This document shows positions 1-7,463 of a DNA stretch of 43,830 bases, one piece after another; the stretch's first letter is position 1, and every line of letters begins with the position of its first letter. Source of the stretch: DASZHJ01 sp035581425 (lineage in GTDB: Bacteria > Pseudomonadota > Alphaproteobacteria > ATCC43930 > CGMCC-115725); the NCBI GenBank assembly GCA_035581425.1, contig DATJVP010000096.1, forward strand, positions 1 to 43,830. Direction: 5' to 3'. A program made the position numbers and the translations under genes. The notes beneath the pieces were generated by a model. The model was not told the DNA's origin, did not search any database, and saw only the letters and a program-made list of their open reading frames with translations.

Positions 1-357
1 TCAGCCGATCGCGAAGGACTTGCCGCAGCCGCAGGAAGAGCTGGCGTTGGGATTGCGCACCTGGAAGGAGGCGCCCATGAGGTCCTCGACGAAATCGATC
101 TCCGCGCCATCCACCAGCTCGAGCGAGGTCGCGTCGATCACGAGCGCGACCCCGTCGCGCTCGAAGACGAGATCGTCGTCCTGACGGCTGTCGTCGAAGC
201 TGAAGCCGTACTGGAATCCGGAGCAGCCGCCACCGGAGACCGCGAGCCTGAGGCAAGCCTCCGGCACGTTCTCCTGCAGCTTGAGCTCGGCAATGCGCTT
301 GGCGGCATTTTCGGTAAGACTGATGCGCCGCGCGCTGCTGGTTCCACCTTCGGCCAT
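1..357 (-). CDS. erpA: Iron-sulfur cluster insertion protein ErpA (HesB/IscA family)
   Basis: A-type carrier that takes Fe-S clusters from the assembly machinery and passes them to target enzymes in the cytoplasm. The 118-residue length is normal. The three conserved cluster cysteines are visible: C45 in GGGCSGF, and C109 and C111 in the C-terminal SCGCGKSF. The N-terminal stretch up to about residue 12 is the usual variable leader. The start is ATG with GAGGAG a few bases upstream. It is divergent from dgt, with a good promoter and a striking palindrome between the two genes. ErpA and IscA differ little in motif; ErpA is preferred because of the gene's location next to dgt and the absence of isc or suf genes nearby. 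The family is certain; the exact name is likely. Confidence 0.93.
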   Translation of the reverse strand: MAEGGTSSARRISLTENAAKRIAELKLQENVPEACLRLAVSGGGCSGFQYGFSFDDSRQDDDLVFERDGVALVIDATSLELVDGAEIDFVEDLMGASFQVRNPNASSSCGCGKSFAIG

Positions 358-382
358 GGGGCTCCTCGTCTAGGACTTCCTC

Positions 383-410
383 AATGTAGGTACTGACCCC
401 GGTTTGTCAA
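383..410 (-). promoter_or_regulatory. Predicted sigma-70-type promoter of erpA
   Basis: Reading the minus strand, a perfect -35 TTGACA (410-405) is followed by a 16-base spacer and -10 TACATT (388-383), four of six matches. The start codon lies about 26 bases beyond the -10. The box overlaps the palindrome at 399-415. Assignment is by consensus only. Confidence 0.55.
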
Positions 411-415
411 ACCGG
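399..415. promoter_or_regulatory. 17-base perfect palindrome over the erpA -35 box (operator-like)
   Basis: CCGGTTTGTCAAACCGG has two 8-base arms around one central base. It covers the -35 hexamer of the erpA promoter, a good position for a repressor. The binding protein is unknown; an Fe-S or iron regulator would fit the target gene but this is inference. Confidence 0.5.
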
Positions 416-460
416 CCAGGCGTTGCCAGCCCCAGGGGAGCGCGAGTAGCTTCCCGGCCC

Positions 461-1639
461 ATGACCGAAGGTTTCGCACTCGCGCCCTACGCCTCGCGGC
501 CGGAGGCGAGCCGGGGCCGGCTCCATGCCGAGCCCGAGAGCCCGACACGCACGCCCTTCCAGCGCGACCGCGATCGCATCGTGCACTCGACCGCATTCCG
601 GCGCCTCGAATACAAGACGCAAGTCTTCGTCAACCACGAAGGCGACCACTACCGCACACGCCTCACGCACAGTCTCGAGGTCGCGCAGATCGCCCGCAGC
701 GTAAGCCGCGCGCTCGGCCTGAACGAGGACCTCGCGGAGGCGGTGGCGCTCGCGCACGACCTCGGCCACACGCCCTTCGGTCATGCCGGTGAGGAGGCGC
801 TCGACGAGGCGATGCGTCCCTTCGGAGGCTTCGAGCACAACGACCAGACCCTGCGTCTCCTGACCTCGCTCGAGCGCCGCTACGCCGACTTCGACGGGCT
901 GAACCTCACCTGGGAGACGCTCGAGGGCACGGTGAAGCACAACGGCCCGCTGATCGGCGGTGCGCGCAGCAAGCCCTTGCCCTCGACGATCGCGTCCTAC
1001 GTCGAGCGCCACGATCTCGAGCTCGCGACTTGGCCGAGCGCCGAGGCGCAGGTGGCAGCACTCGCCGACGACATCGCCTATAACAACCACGACATCGACG
1101 ACGGGCTCCGCGCCGGGCTCTTCGAGGCGGCGGACCTCGATCGTGTGCCGCTGGTGGGGCCGGTCTTCACGGAAGTGCGTTCGCGCTATCCGCGGCTCGA
1201 GGGCACGCGGCTCGTCCACGAATCGATCCGCCGTCTCATCGATCGCATGGCGAGCGATCTCATCGCGGAGACGCGACGCAGGGTGCGAGAGGGGCAGATC
1301 GCGAGCGCCGAGGCGGTGCGCGGTCGCGGCGCGGCCACCGTGGCTTTCTCCGAGGAGATGCGGGCCAACGACAAGGCGCTCAAGGAATTCCTCTTCGAGC
1401 GCATGTACCGGCATTACCGCGTCAACCGCATGTCCTCGAAGGCGAAGCGCATCGTCGCCGAGCTCTTCGCGCTGCTGCATCGCGAGCCGCAATGCCTGCC
1501 GACGGAATGGCGGCAGCAGACCGACGGATCGGAAACTCCGGTGACGGCGCGGGTGGTCGCGGACTACATTGCGGGAATGACCGACCGCTTCGCTCTCGAC
1601 GAGCACGCGCGCCTCTTCGACCGCTACGCCGCGCCATGA
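461..1639 (+). CDS. dgt: dGTPase-like deoxynucleotide triphosphohydrolase (HD domain)
   Basis: Removes triphosphate from deoxynucleoside triphosphates, so it helps balance dNTP pools. About 392 residues from the chosen ATG. The N-terminal third carries the Dgt signature: RDRIVHSTAFRRLEYKTQVF, then H-S-LEV, and the HD pair in ALAHDLGHTPFGHAGE, which bind the catalytic metal. An in-frame TTG at 404 would add 19 residues, but it lies inside the erpA -35 box and the palindrome, so the ATG at 461 is preferred. The gene ends in an ATGA overlap with argS, which implies coupled translation. The shorter 'type 2' dGTPase-like class is typical for alphaproteobacteria; substrate preference cannot be read from the sequence. 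Confidence 0.92.
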   Translation: MTEGFALAPYASRPEASRGRLHAEPESPTRTPFQRDRDRIVHSTAFRRLEYKTQVFVNHEGDHYRTRLTHSLEVAQIARSVSRALGLNEDLAEAVALAHDLGHTPFGHAGEEALDEAMRPFGGFEHNDQTLRLLTSLERRYADFDGLNLTWETLEGTVKHNGPLIGGARSKPLPSTIASYVERHDLELATWPSAEAQVAALADDIAYNNHDIDDGLRAGLFEAADLDRVPLVGPVFTEVRSRYPRLEGTRLVHESIRRLIDRMASDLIAETRRRVREGQIASAEAVRGRGAATVAFSEEMRANDKALKEFLFERMYRHYRVNRMSSKAKRIVAELFALLHREPQCLPTEWRQQTDGSETPVTARVVADYIAGMTDRFALDEHARLFDRYAAP

Positions 1640-3393
1640 TGAATCTCTTCGCGCATTTCCACGAGGTGATCGCGGCCGAGGTCAAAGCGTTGGCGGCGGA
1701 GGGATCGCTTCCCGCGGAGCTCGATCTCCAGCGCATCGCCGTCGAGCCGCCGCGCGATCCCGCGCATGGCGACATCTCCAGCAATGCCGCGATGGTGCTC
1801 GCGAAGCCCGCGCGCAAGAACCCGCGAGAGCTCGCAGGACTCCTCGCGGAGCGTTTCCGGCGCCATCCGGAGATCGTGAGCGCGGAGGTGGCGGGTCCGG
1901 GATTCCTCAATCTGCGTCTCGCACCGACGTTCTGGCACGCGCGTCTTGCGGAAGTGCTCCGCGCTGGACCGAGCTACGGGGATTCGCGGATGGGGGAGGG
2001 GCGCTCGGTCAACGTCGAGTACGTCTCGGCCAATCCGACGGGACCGCTGCATGTCGGGCACGGCCGGGGCGCCGTCTTCGGCGACGCCCTGGCGGCGCTT
2101 CTGGAGAAGGCTGGGTTTGGCGTCTGCCGCGAGTACTACATCAACGACGCCGGCGCCCAGGTCGACGTGCTCGCGCGATCCACCCATCTGCGCTACCGCG
2201 AGGCTCTAGGCGAGACCATCGGCGGGATCCCAGAGGGCTTCTATCCCGGCGAGTACTTGCGCGAAGTCGGGGCAGCGCTCGCTGCTCGCGACGGCAAGGA
2301 GTGGATCGATCGTCCGGAGTCCGAATGGCTCGCACCGGTCCGGCACTTCGCCATCGACGCGATGTTGGCGCTGATCCGCGCCGACCTCGAGGCGATCGGA
2401 ATCGAGCACGCGGTCTTCTCGTCGGAGCGCGCGCTGGTTGAAGCCGGCGCGATCGAGCGGGCGCTTGCGACGCTCGAGGCAGCAGGCCTCGTCTATACCG
2501 GCGTGCCCGACCCGCCGAAGGGCATGCTTCCGGAGGATTGGGAGCCGCGGCCGCAGACGCTCTTCCGCTCGACCCAGTTCGGCGACGACGTCGACCGTCC
2601 CCTCAAGAAGTCCGACGGGTCCTGGACCTATTTCGCCGCGGACATCGCTTATCACCTCGACAAGTTCCGTCGCGGCTTTGCCGAGATGATCGACGTCTGG
2701 GGCGCCGATCACGGCGGCTACGTCAAGCGCATGCAAGCGGCGGTCACCGCGCTCACGGAGGGGAAGGGCAGCCTTGACGTGAAGCTCTGCCAGCTCGTCA
2801 ACCTCTTCGACGCAGGACAACCCGTGCGCATGTCGAAGCGCGCGGGCACCTTCGTCACCATGCGCGAGGTCGTGGACGAGGTCGGCAAGAACGTCTTTCG
2901 GTTCATCATGCTGACGCGCCGCAACGACCAGCCGCTCGATTTCGACTTCGCGAAGGTGATGGAACAGTCGAAGGACAACCCTGTCTTCTACGTCCAGTAC
3001 GCGCATGCGCGCGCGGCCTCGGTGCTGCGTCTGGCGCGCGATCAGTTTTCGCAGATCGAGCTTTCCTCCGAGTCGCTCGCGGAATCACGCCTGGACCGCC
3101 TGGAGGTCGCGGAAGAACTGAGCCTTATCAAGCAACTCGCGAGCTGGCCACGACTCGTTGAAAGTGCGGCGGAGACTCACGAGCCGCATCGTGTCGCTTT
3201 TTTTCTTCACGATCTAGCTGCGCAATTCCATATGCTATGGAATAAGGGCAAGGACGACGCGAGGTTGCGCTTCCTCATCACGGAAGAACGCGAACTCTCG
3301 CTGGCACGGCTGGCTCTGGTACAGGGAATCAAGCACGTGATCGCCTCGGGTCTGAGAATCTTCGGCGTGGAACCGGTAGAGGAGATGCGCTGA
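1636..3393 (+). CDS. argS: Arginyl-tRNA synthetase
   Basis: Class I aminoacyl-tRNA synthetase that charges tRNA-Arg. About 585 residues, the usual size. It begins with the ArgS-specific N-terminal additional domain (roughly 1-110). The HIGH-type motif is HVGHGRG inside ANPTGPLHVGHGRGAVFGD, and the KMSK-type loop is RMSKRAGT. The C-terminal third is the DALR anticodon-binding helical domain. The start is one of two adjacent ATGs at 1636 and 1639, overlapping the dgt stop. A longer frame runs upstream to 1492 inside dgt but has no homologous sequence. The stop shares a base with the next ATG, so argS and the SPOR gene are coupled. Confidence 0.96.
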   Translation: MMNLFAHFHEVIAAEVKALAAEGSLPAELDLQRIAVEPPRDPAHGDISSNAAMVLAKPARKNPRELAGLLAERFRRHPEIVSAEVAGPGFLNLRLAPTFWHARLAEVLRAGPSYGDSRMGEGRSVNVEYVSANPTGPLHVGHGRGAVFGDALAALLEKAGFGVCREYYINDAGAQVDVLARSTHLRYREALGETIGGIPEGFYPGEYLREVGAALAARDGKEWIDRPESEWLAPVRHFAIDAMLALIRADLEAIGIEHAVFSSERALVEAGAIERALATLEAAGLVYTGVPDPPKGMLPEDWEPRPQTLFRSTQFGDDVDRPLKKSDGSWTYFAADIAYHLDKFRRGFAEMIDVWGADHGGYVKRMQAAVTALTEGKGSLDVKLCQLVNLFDAGQPVRMSKRAGTFVTMREVVDEVGKNVFRFIMLTRRNDQPLDFDFAKVMEQSKDNPVFYVQYAHARAASVLRLARDQFSQIELSSESLAESRLDRLEVAEELSLIKQLASWPRLVESAAETHEPHRVAFFLHDLAAQFHMLWNKGKDDARLRFLITEERELSLARLALVQGIKHVIASGLRIFGVEPVEEMR

Positions 3394-4190
3394 TGGCGTA
3401 TCTCGAACCGATCGGATCTCCCCGCGGCTCAGGCGTCCCCTTCCGGCGGATCAAGCGCCGCGGGCACCGCGGTCTCGCCGTCGCGCTCGCGCTTGCGGTG
3501 ATGGCGCTCTGCGCCGGCGCATTGTGGATTGCCTATGAGTTGCGGCGGGCGCCGGAGCCGGGCGCCCATGCGCCGCTCATCCAAGCCGACAACGACCCGA
3601 TCAAGGTGAAGCCCGGCGACCCCGGCGGCATGGAGATTCCGAACCGCGACCGGCTCGTCTTCAATCAGAAGGGCGACGGCACGCCTGAACACGTTCTGGC
3701 GCCGCCGGAAGCCCCCTTGCCGCGACCCGCGCCGGAACCTCCGGCGACACCCGCTCCGGCCCAGACGCAGGCGCAGACCTCTCCGGCAGCACCTTCGACG
3801 ACCACCCCGGCGTCTCCGCCGGCCACCCAGCCGGCGGCGCCGGCAATACCGGCCTCGCCCGGAGAGGCCCGCGCGCCCAGCACACCGAACACGCCGCAGC
3901 AGGGCGTGACGCCTCCGCCGCCCGCTCCGGCTGCGAATGGCAAGGGCTATCGGCTCCAGGTGGCGTCGGTAAAGACCGAGGACGGCGCGAAGCAGGAATG
4001 GGAGCGCATCCGCAAGCAGAACGCGGACATTCTGGGGTCGCTCCCCTACCGGGCGGATCGCGTCGATCTCGGCGACCGCGGCGTTTTCTTTCGCGTGCAG
4101 ATCGGGCCCATCGCCGACGCGATCGATGCCGAGCGCATCTGCAGTGCGCTGCGCGACCGCAAAGTCGGGTGCATTCTTGTCAAACCCTGA
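3393..4190 (+). CDS. SPOR-domain inner-membrane protein
   Basis: 265 residues. A short cytoplasmic head is followed by one membrane helix (about 29-50, LAVALALAVMALCAGALWIA), a long proline- and alanine-rich periplasmic linker (about 85-183), and a C-terminal SPOR domain (about 185-263, starting GYRLQVASV). SPOR domains bind glycan strands stripped of stem peptides at the division septum, so the protein probably localises to mid-cell, as FtsN and DedD do. It shares a base with the argS stop. Position between argS and nagZ is standard in this lineage. The specific role is not established from sequence. Confidence 0.88.
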   Translation: MAYLEPIGSPRGSGVPFRRIKRRGHRGLAVALALAVMALCAGALWIAYELRRAPEPGAHAPLIQADNDPIKVKPGDPGGMEIPNRDRLVFNQKGDGTPEHVLAPPEAPLPRPAPEPPATPAPAQTQAQTSPAAPSTTTPASPPATQPAAPAIPASPGEARAPSTPNTPQQGVTPPPPAPAANGKGYRLQVASVKTEDGAKQEWERIRKQNADILGSLPYRADRVDLGDRGVFFRVQIGPIADAIDAERICSALRDRKVGCILVKP

Positions 4191-5214
4191 GACCCGCGCC
4201 GTCGTCCTCGGTTGCGCGGGCGCGAGCTTGACGGGATGGGAGCGCGACTTCTTCCGCGACGCCGCTCCTCTGGGATTCATCCTCTTCCGGCGCAACTGCA
4301 AGGAGCCTGGCCAGGTTCGCGGCCTCGTCGCGGCGCTCCGCGAGACAGTCGGCCGCGCTGACGCACCGATCCTCATCGATCAGGAGGGCGGCCGCGTGGC
4401 TCGGCTGGAACCGCCGCACTGGCGACGCTACCCCTCGGCGGCATGCCTTTCGGCGCTCGGAGGCGGGCGCGCAAGCGAAGCGGTGCAGCTCACCGCGGCC
4501 CTCATCGCCGATGACCTCGCGAGCCTCGGTATCTCCGTCGATTGCGCGCCCGTCCTCGACCTGCCAGTTCCCGGCGCCGACGCGATCATCGGCGACCGCG
4601 CTTACGGGAGCGATCCCGAGGAGGTGGCGCGCCTCGGCCGTGCGGCCTGCGAGGGACTGCTGCAGGGCGGCGTATTGCCGGTCATCAAGCACATTCCCGG
4701 CCACGGTCGGGCCGGCGTCGACAGCCACCTCGCGCTTCCGCGCGTCGCGGCCGATCTCCGGACGCTCGACAGGACGGATTTCGCCCCATTCCGCGCCCTT
4801 GCGGGAATGCCGTGGGCGATGACGGCGCACGTGCTCTACGAAGCGCTCGACGCGGAGCTTCCGGCGACGCTCTCGCCCCGCGTCATCCGCGAGACGATCC
4901 GCGGCAGCATCGGCTTCGATGGTGTCTTGGTTTCGGACGACCTCTCGATGGGGGCGCTCGGCGGATCGTTAGAGAAACGCGCGTGCATGGCCCTCGCGGC
5001 GGGTTGCGACCTCGCTCTCCACTGCAACGGGGATCCCCAGGAGATGGAGGCGGTCGTTCAAGGCGCAGGACCGCTCAGCACGGAAGCACGGCGGCGGCTG
5101 CGCCGCGCCGAGGCGCAGCGCCGACCGCGTTCTTCCTGGGATCGAGCGGCGGCCGAGGCTCGCCTCGACACGTTTCTTTCGGATGCGACGGCATGCTCGG
5201 CGGCGACGAGCTGA
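4177..5214 (+). CDS. nagZ: Beta-N-acetylhexosaminidase (GH3) of cell-wall recycling
   Basis: Cytoplasmic enzyme that removes N-acetylglucosamine from anhydromuropeptides during peptidoglycan recycling. The GH3 NagZ signature KHIPGHGRAGVDSHLALP holds the catalytic His of the flexible loop, and VLVSDDLSMGAL holds the aspartate nucleophile; LIDQEGGRV is also present. Length is about 345 residues. The start is uncertain: TTG at 4177, overlapping the SPOR gene by 14 bases, gives the normal N-terminus (SNPETRAVVLGCAG). An ATG at 4126 would add 17 residues of no family likeness. The 3' end overlaps the site-2 protease gene by 22 bases. Confidence 0.92.
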   Translation: MSNPETRAVVLGCAGASLTGWERDFFRDAAPLGFILFRRNCKEPGQVRGLVAALRETVGRADAPILIDQEGGRVARLEPPHWRRYPSAACLSALGGGRASEAVQLTAALIADDLASLGISVDCAPVLDLPVPGADAIIGDRAYGSDPEEVARLGRAACEGLLQGGVLPVIKHIPGHGRAGVDSHLALPRVAADLRTLDRTDFAPFRALAGMPWAMTAHVLYEALDAELPATLSPRVIRETIRGSIGFDGVLVSDDLSMGALGGSLEKRACMALAAGCDLALHCNGDPQEMEAVVQGAGPLSTEARRRLRRAEAQRRPRSSWDRAAAEARLDTFLSDATACSAATS

Positions 5215-5870
5215 TCTACAGGATATCCGTCTGGCTTCTTCCGGCGCTTCTGGCGATCACGCTGCACGAGGCAGCGCACGGATACGCCGCGCTTCGCTTC
5301 GGCGACGACACCGCGCTCCGCGCGGGGCGCCTCAGCCTCAACCCGCTCCGCCACATCGATCCCGTCGGGACGGTGCTTCTGCCGGGCCTGCTACTTTTGA
5401 CGGGATCGCCATTCCTCTTCGGCTACGCAAAGCCGGTTCCCGTGAATTTCTGGCGCCTGCGAAATCCGAAGCGCGACATGATCTGGGTCGCGGCCGCGGG
5501 TCCGCTCACCAACTTGGTCATGGCGACGGCCGCGGCCTTCCTCGTGCACGGCGTGCCTCTGCTGCCGCAGGCACTCGGCGATTGGGTGTTCCTCAATCTG
5601 CGCAATGCCGTCGCGCTCAACATCGTTCTCGCGGTCTTCAACATGATCCCGCTGCCGCCCCTCGACGGCGGACGAGTCGCGGTTGGGCTGTTGCCGCAGC
5701 CCCTGTCCATGGCTTTGGCGCGACTCGAACCCTATGGAATGCTGATTCTGATCTTCTTCCTGCTGGTGCTGCCGAGCTTTCCGGGCTTAGGAATCAATCC
5801 GCTCGGCGATATCATTGGCCCGCCCTCAAGATTCCTCTATGAGCTGATCCTGAGGGTGACGGGGCATTGA
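5193..5870 (+). CDS. Site-2 protease family (M50) membrane metalloprotease
   Basis: About 225 residues, polytopic. The zinc motif HEAAHG (HExxH) lies in the first helix region (about residue 24), and the second metal motif NMIPLPPLDGGR is the M50 'NPxDG'-like segment. There are five or six hydrophobic segments and no PDZ domain, so it belongs to the short Rv1417/YwhC-like group of unknown substrate. The ATG at 5193 lies 22 bases inside nagZ, and the TGA overlaps the scpA ATG, so all three genes are probably translated together. Frame extension upstream to 4542 is antiphase nagZ sequence and was rejected. Confidence 0.88.
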   Translation: MLGGDELIYRISVWLLPALLAITLHEAAHGYAALRFGDDTALRAGRLSLNPLRHIDPVGTVLLPGLLLLTGSPFLFGYAKPVPVNFWRLRNPKRDMIWVAAAGPLTNLVMATAAAFLVHGVPLLPQALGDWVFLNLRNAVALNIVLAVFNMIPLPPLDGGRVAVGLLPQPLSMALARLEPYGMLILIFFLLVLPSFPGLGINPLGDIIGPPSRFLYELILRVTGH

Positions 5871-6667
5871 TGATGCCGGGAACCGAGGAGCCGTTCGAGC
5901 AGCAGCCGGAGCGCCCGTCGCTCGGGGGAAGCGAGCTCGTGGTCGATCTCGACGGCTACGAGGGGCCGATCGACATGCTGCTCACGCTCGCGCGGGAGCA
6001 GAAGGTCGATCTGACGCGCATCTCGATCCTCCAGCTCGCGGATCAGTATCTCGCCTTCATCGCGGCCGCGCGCCAGCTCAAGCTCGAGATCGCAGCCGAC
6101 TATCTCGTGATGGCGGCCTGGCTCGCCTATCTGAAATCGCGTTTGCTGCTGCCGGAACCGCAACCCGACGACGAACCCTCGGGATCCGAGCTCGCGGCAG
6201 CGCTTACCTATCAGCTCCAGCGCCTCGAGGCCATGCAACAGGCGGGCGCGCGGTTGATGGCACGGCCGCAGCTCGGCCGCGACGTCTTCCAGCGCGGCGC
6301 CCCCGAGGGAATTCCGGTCCTCCGCCATCACGTCTACGACGCGACGCTCTTCGAGCTCCTCAAGGCTTATGGCGACGGGCGCGCGCGCGCGGAGTCCTCG
6401 GTGCTGCACATTGCGCCGGCTGAGCTCTATTCCATGGACGATGCGCTGCAGCGACTGACGCCTTTCCTCGGACGCATGCCGGAATGGCGGACGCTCGTGA
6501 GCTTCCTGCCGCCGAACCTGCGCCTCGGTTTGGTGAGCCGCTCCGCGATCGCCGCAACCTTCGCCGCGAGCCTCGAGCTCGTGCGGGAGGGCAAGGTGCA
6601 GCTTCGCCAGGACAGGAATTTCGGCCCGATCTATCTCCGCAGCCCACCGTTCACCTCGGCGACATGA
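5870..6667 (+). CDS. scpA: Segregation and condensation protein ScpA
   Basis: Kleisin subunit that bridges the Smc heads in the bacterial condensin. About 265 residues. The N-terminal kleisin motif is typical: DLDGYEGPIDMLLTLAREQKVDL, with ISILQLADQYL and AADYLVMAAWLAYLKSRLLLP after it. The C-terminal winged helix (about 190-260) ends in GPIYLRS. The start is ATG 5870 (another ATG follows at 5873); a TTG at 5867 also exists. It overlaps the protease stop as TGATG, and scpB follows after ten bases. The ScpA call is firm. Confidence 0.94.
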   Translation: MMPGTEEPFEQQPERPSLGGSELVVDLDGYEGPIDMLLTLAREQKVDLTRISILQLADQYLAFIAAARQLKLEIAADYLVMAAWLAYLKSRLLLPEPQPDDEPSGSELAAALTYQLQRLEAMQQAGARLMARPQLGRDVFQRGAPEGIPVLRHHVYDATLFELLKAYGDGRARAESSVLHIAPAELYSMDDALQRLTPFLGRMPEWRTLVSFLPPNLRLGLVSRSAIAATFAASLELVREGKVQLRQDRNFGPIYLRSPPFTSAT

Positions 6668-6677
6668 GGCTCTTGCC

Positions 6678-7355
6678 ATGAATGCCATCGAACTCAATTC
6701 CCATGCCGAGGCGCTACGCCTCATCGAGGCCCTGATCTTCGCCTCTGCTGCACCTGTCGAGGAGGCGAGCATCGCCGAGCGTCTGCCGGAGGAGGCGGAC
6801 GTGGCGACGCTCCTCGCGGAGCTGGCGGAGCACTATGACGGACGCGGTGTCAACCTCGTCCGGATCGCCGGGGGCTGGACCTTCCGCACCGCGCCCGATC
6901 TCGGGCCGCGGCTTAGGCTCGAGACGACGGTGCAGCGGCGCCTCTCGCGTGCCGGCGTCGAGACGCTCGCGATCGTGGCCTATCACCAACCCGTGACGCG
7001 CGCGGAGATCGAGGAGATCCGCGGCGTGCAAATCTCCAAGGGCACCATCGACACGCTCCTCGAGGCCGGATGGATCATGCCGAAAGGCCGGCGCGAGACC
7101 GTGGGCCGGCCCGTCACCTGGGGCACCACGGACGCCTTCCTCCGACATTTCGGCCTCGGCGAGGTCAACGATCTCCCGGGCATGGACGAGCTCAAGGCGG
7201 CGGGCCTGATCGGCGGCCGCCCCGCGGTTTCTATCCGCGAGACCGCCCTCCCGGCGGAAGTGGCAGCCTCCGAAGTGCTGGAGGACGATGCGGGAGCGCC
7301 GCCGGAGCTCGAGCCATTGCTCCCCGAGGAGACGGTCGCAAGCTCCGTCCGCTGA
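6678..7355 (+). CDS. scpB: Segregation and condensation protein ScpB
   Basis: 225 residues with the two tandem winged-helix domains of ScpB: the first at about 8-90, the second at about 90-165, containing LSRAGVETLAIVAYHQPVTR followed by EIEEIRGVQ, the family hallmark. It dimerises on ScpA to form the Smc kleisin complex that compacts and segregates chromosomes. The tail after residue 185 is acidic and variable. It follows scpA by ten bases. In related genomes tatA commonly comes next, but here a 108-base gap with two hairpins leads to an Hsp70 gene. Confidence 0.94.
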   Translation: MNAIELNSHAEALRLIEALIFASAAPVEEASIAERLPEEADVATLLAELAEHYDGRGVNLVRIAGGWTFRTAPDLGPRLRLETTVQRRLSRAGVETLAIVAYHQPVTRAEIEEIRGVQISKGTIDTLLEAGWIMPKGRRETVGRPVTWGTTDAFLRHFGLGEVNDLPGMDELKAAGLIGGRPAVSIRETALPAEVAASEVLEDDAGAPPELEPLLPEETVASSVR

Positions 7356-7405
7356 GATCGCCGCAAGCGGTCATCCTCTGCACACCCCGCGGGGAAATCC
7401 ACATT

Positions 7406-7456
7406 GCGCCCCCTAGGGCGCCGGCGCTACGTTGCTACCCCTTTGTAGCGATAGCG
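7406..7456 (+). promoter_or_regulatory. Two tandem hairpins in the scpB-hscC gap, the second abutting the hscC start
   Basis: Hairpin 1: GCGCCC (7406-7411), loop CCTA, GGGCGC (7416-7421). Hairpin 2: CGCTA (7425-7429), a two-base bulge, TTGCTAC (7432-7438), a six-base loop, GTAGCGA and TAGCG (7445-7456), 12 pairs with one G:U. Hairpin 2 ends seven bases before the ATG, covers the place where a ribosome site should be, and no clear Shine-Dalgarno sequence is seen. It could control translation; hairpin 1 may end scpAB transcription, though it has no T tract. Confidence 0.45.
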
Positions 7457-7463
7457 ACTTTTC

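Noticed and set aside
404..460. TTG start for dgt giving 19 extra residues
   Set aside because: The codon lies inside the erpA -35 box and palindrome; the family N-terminus fits the ATG at 461.
407..1606. Long open frame antisense to dgt (about 399 codons)
   Set aside because: Shadow of a GC-rich gene; no domain or composition of a real protein.
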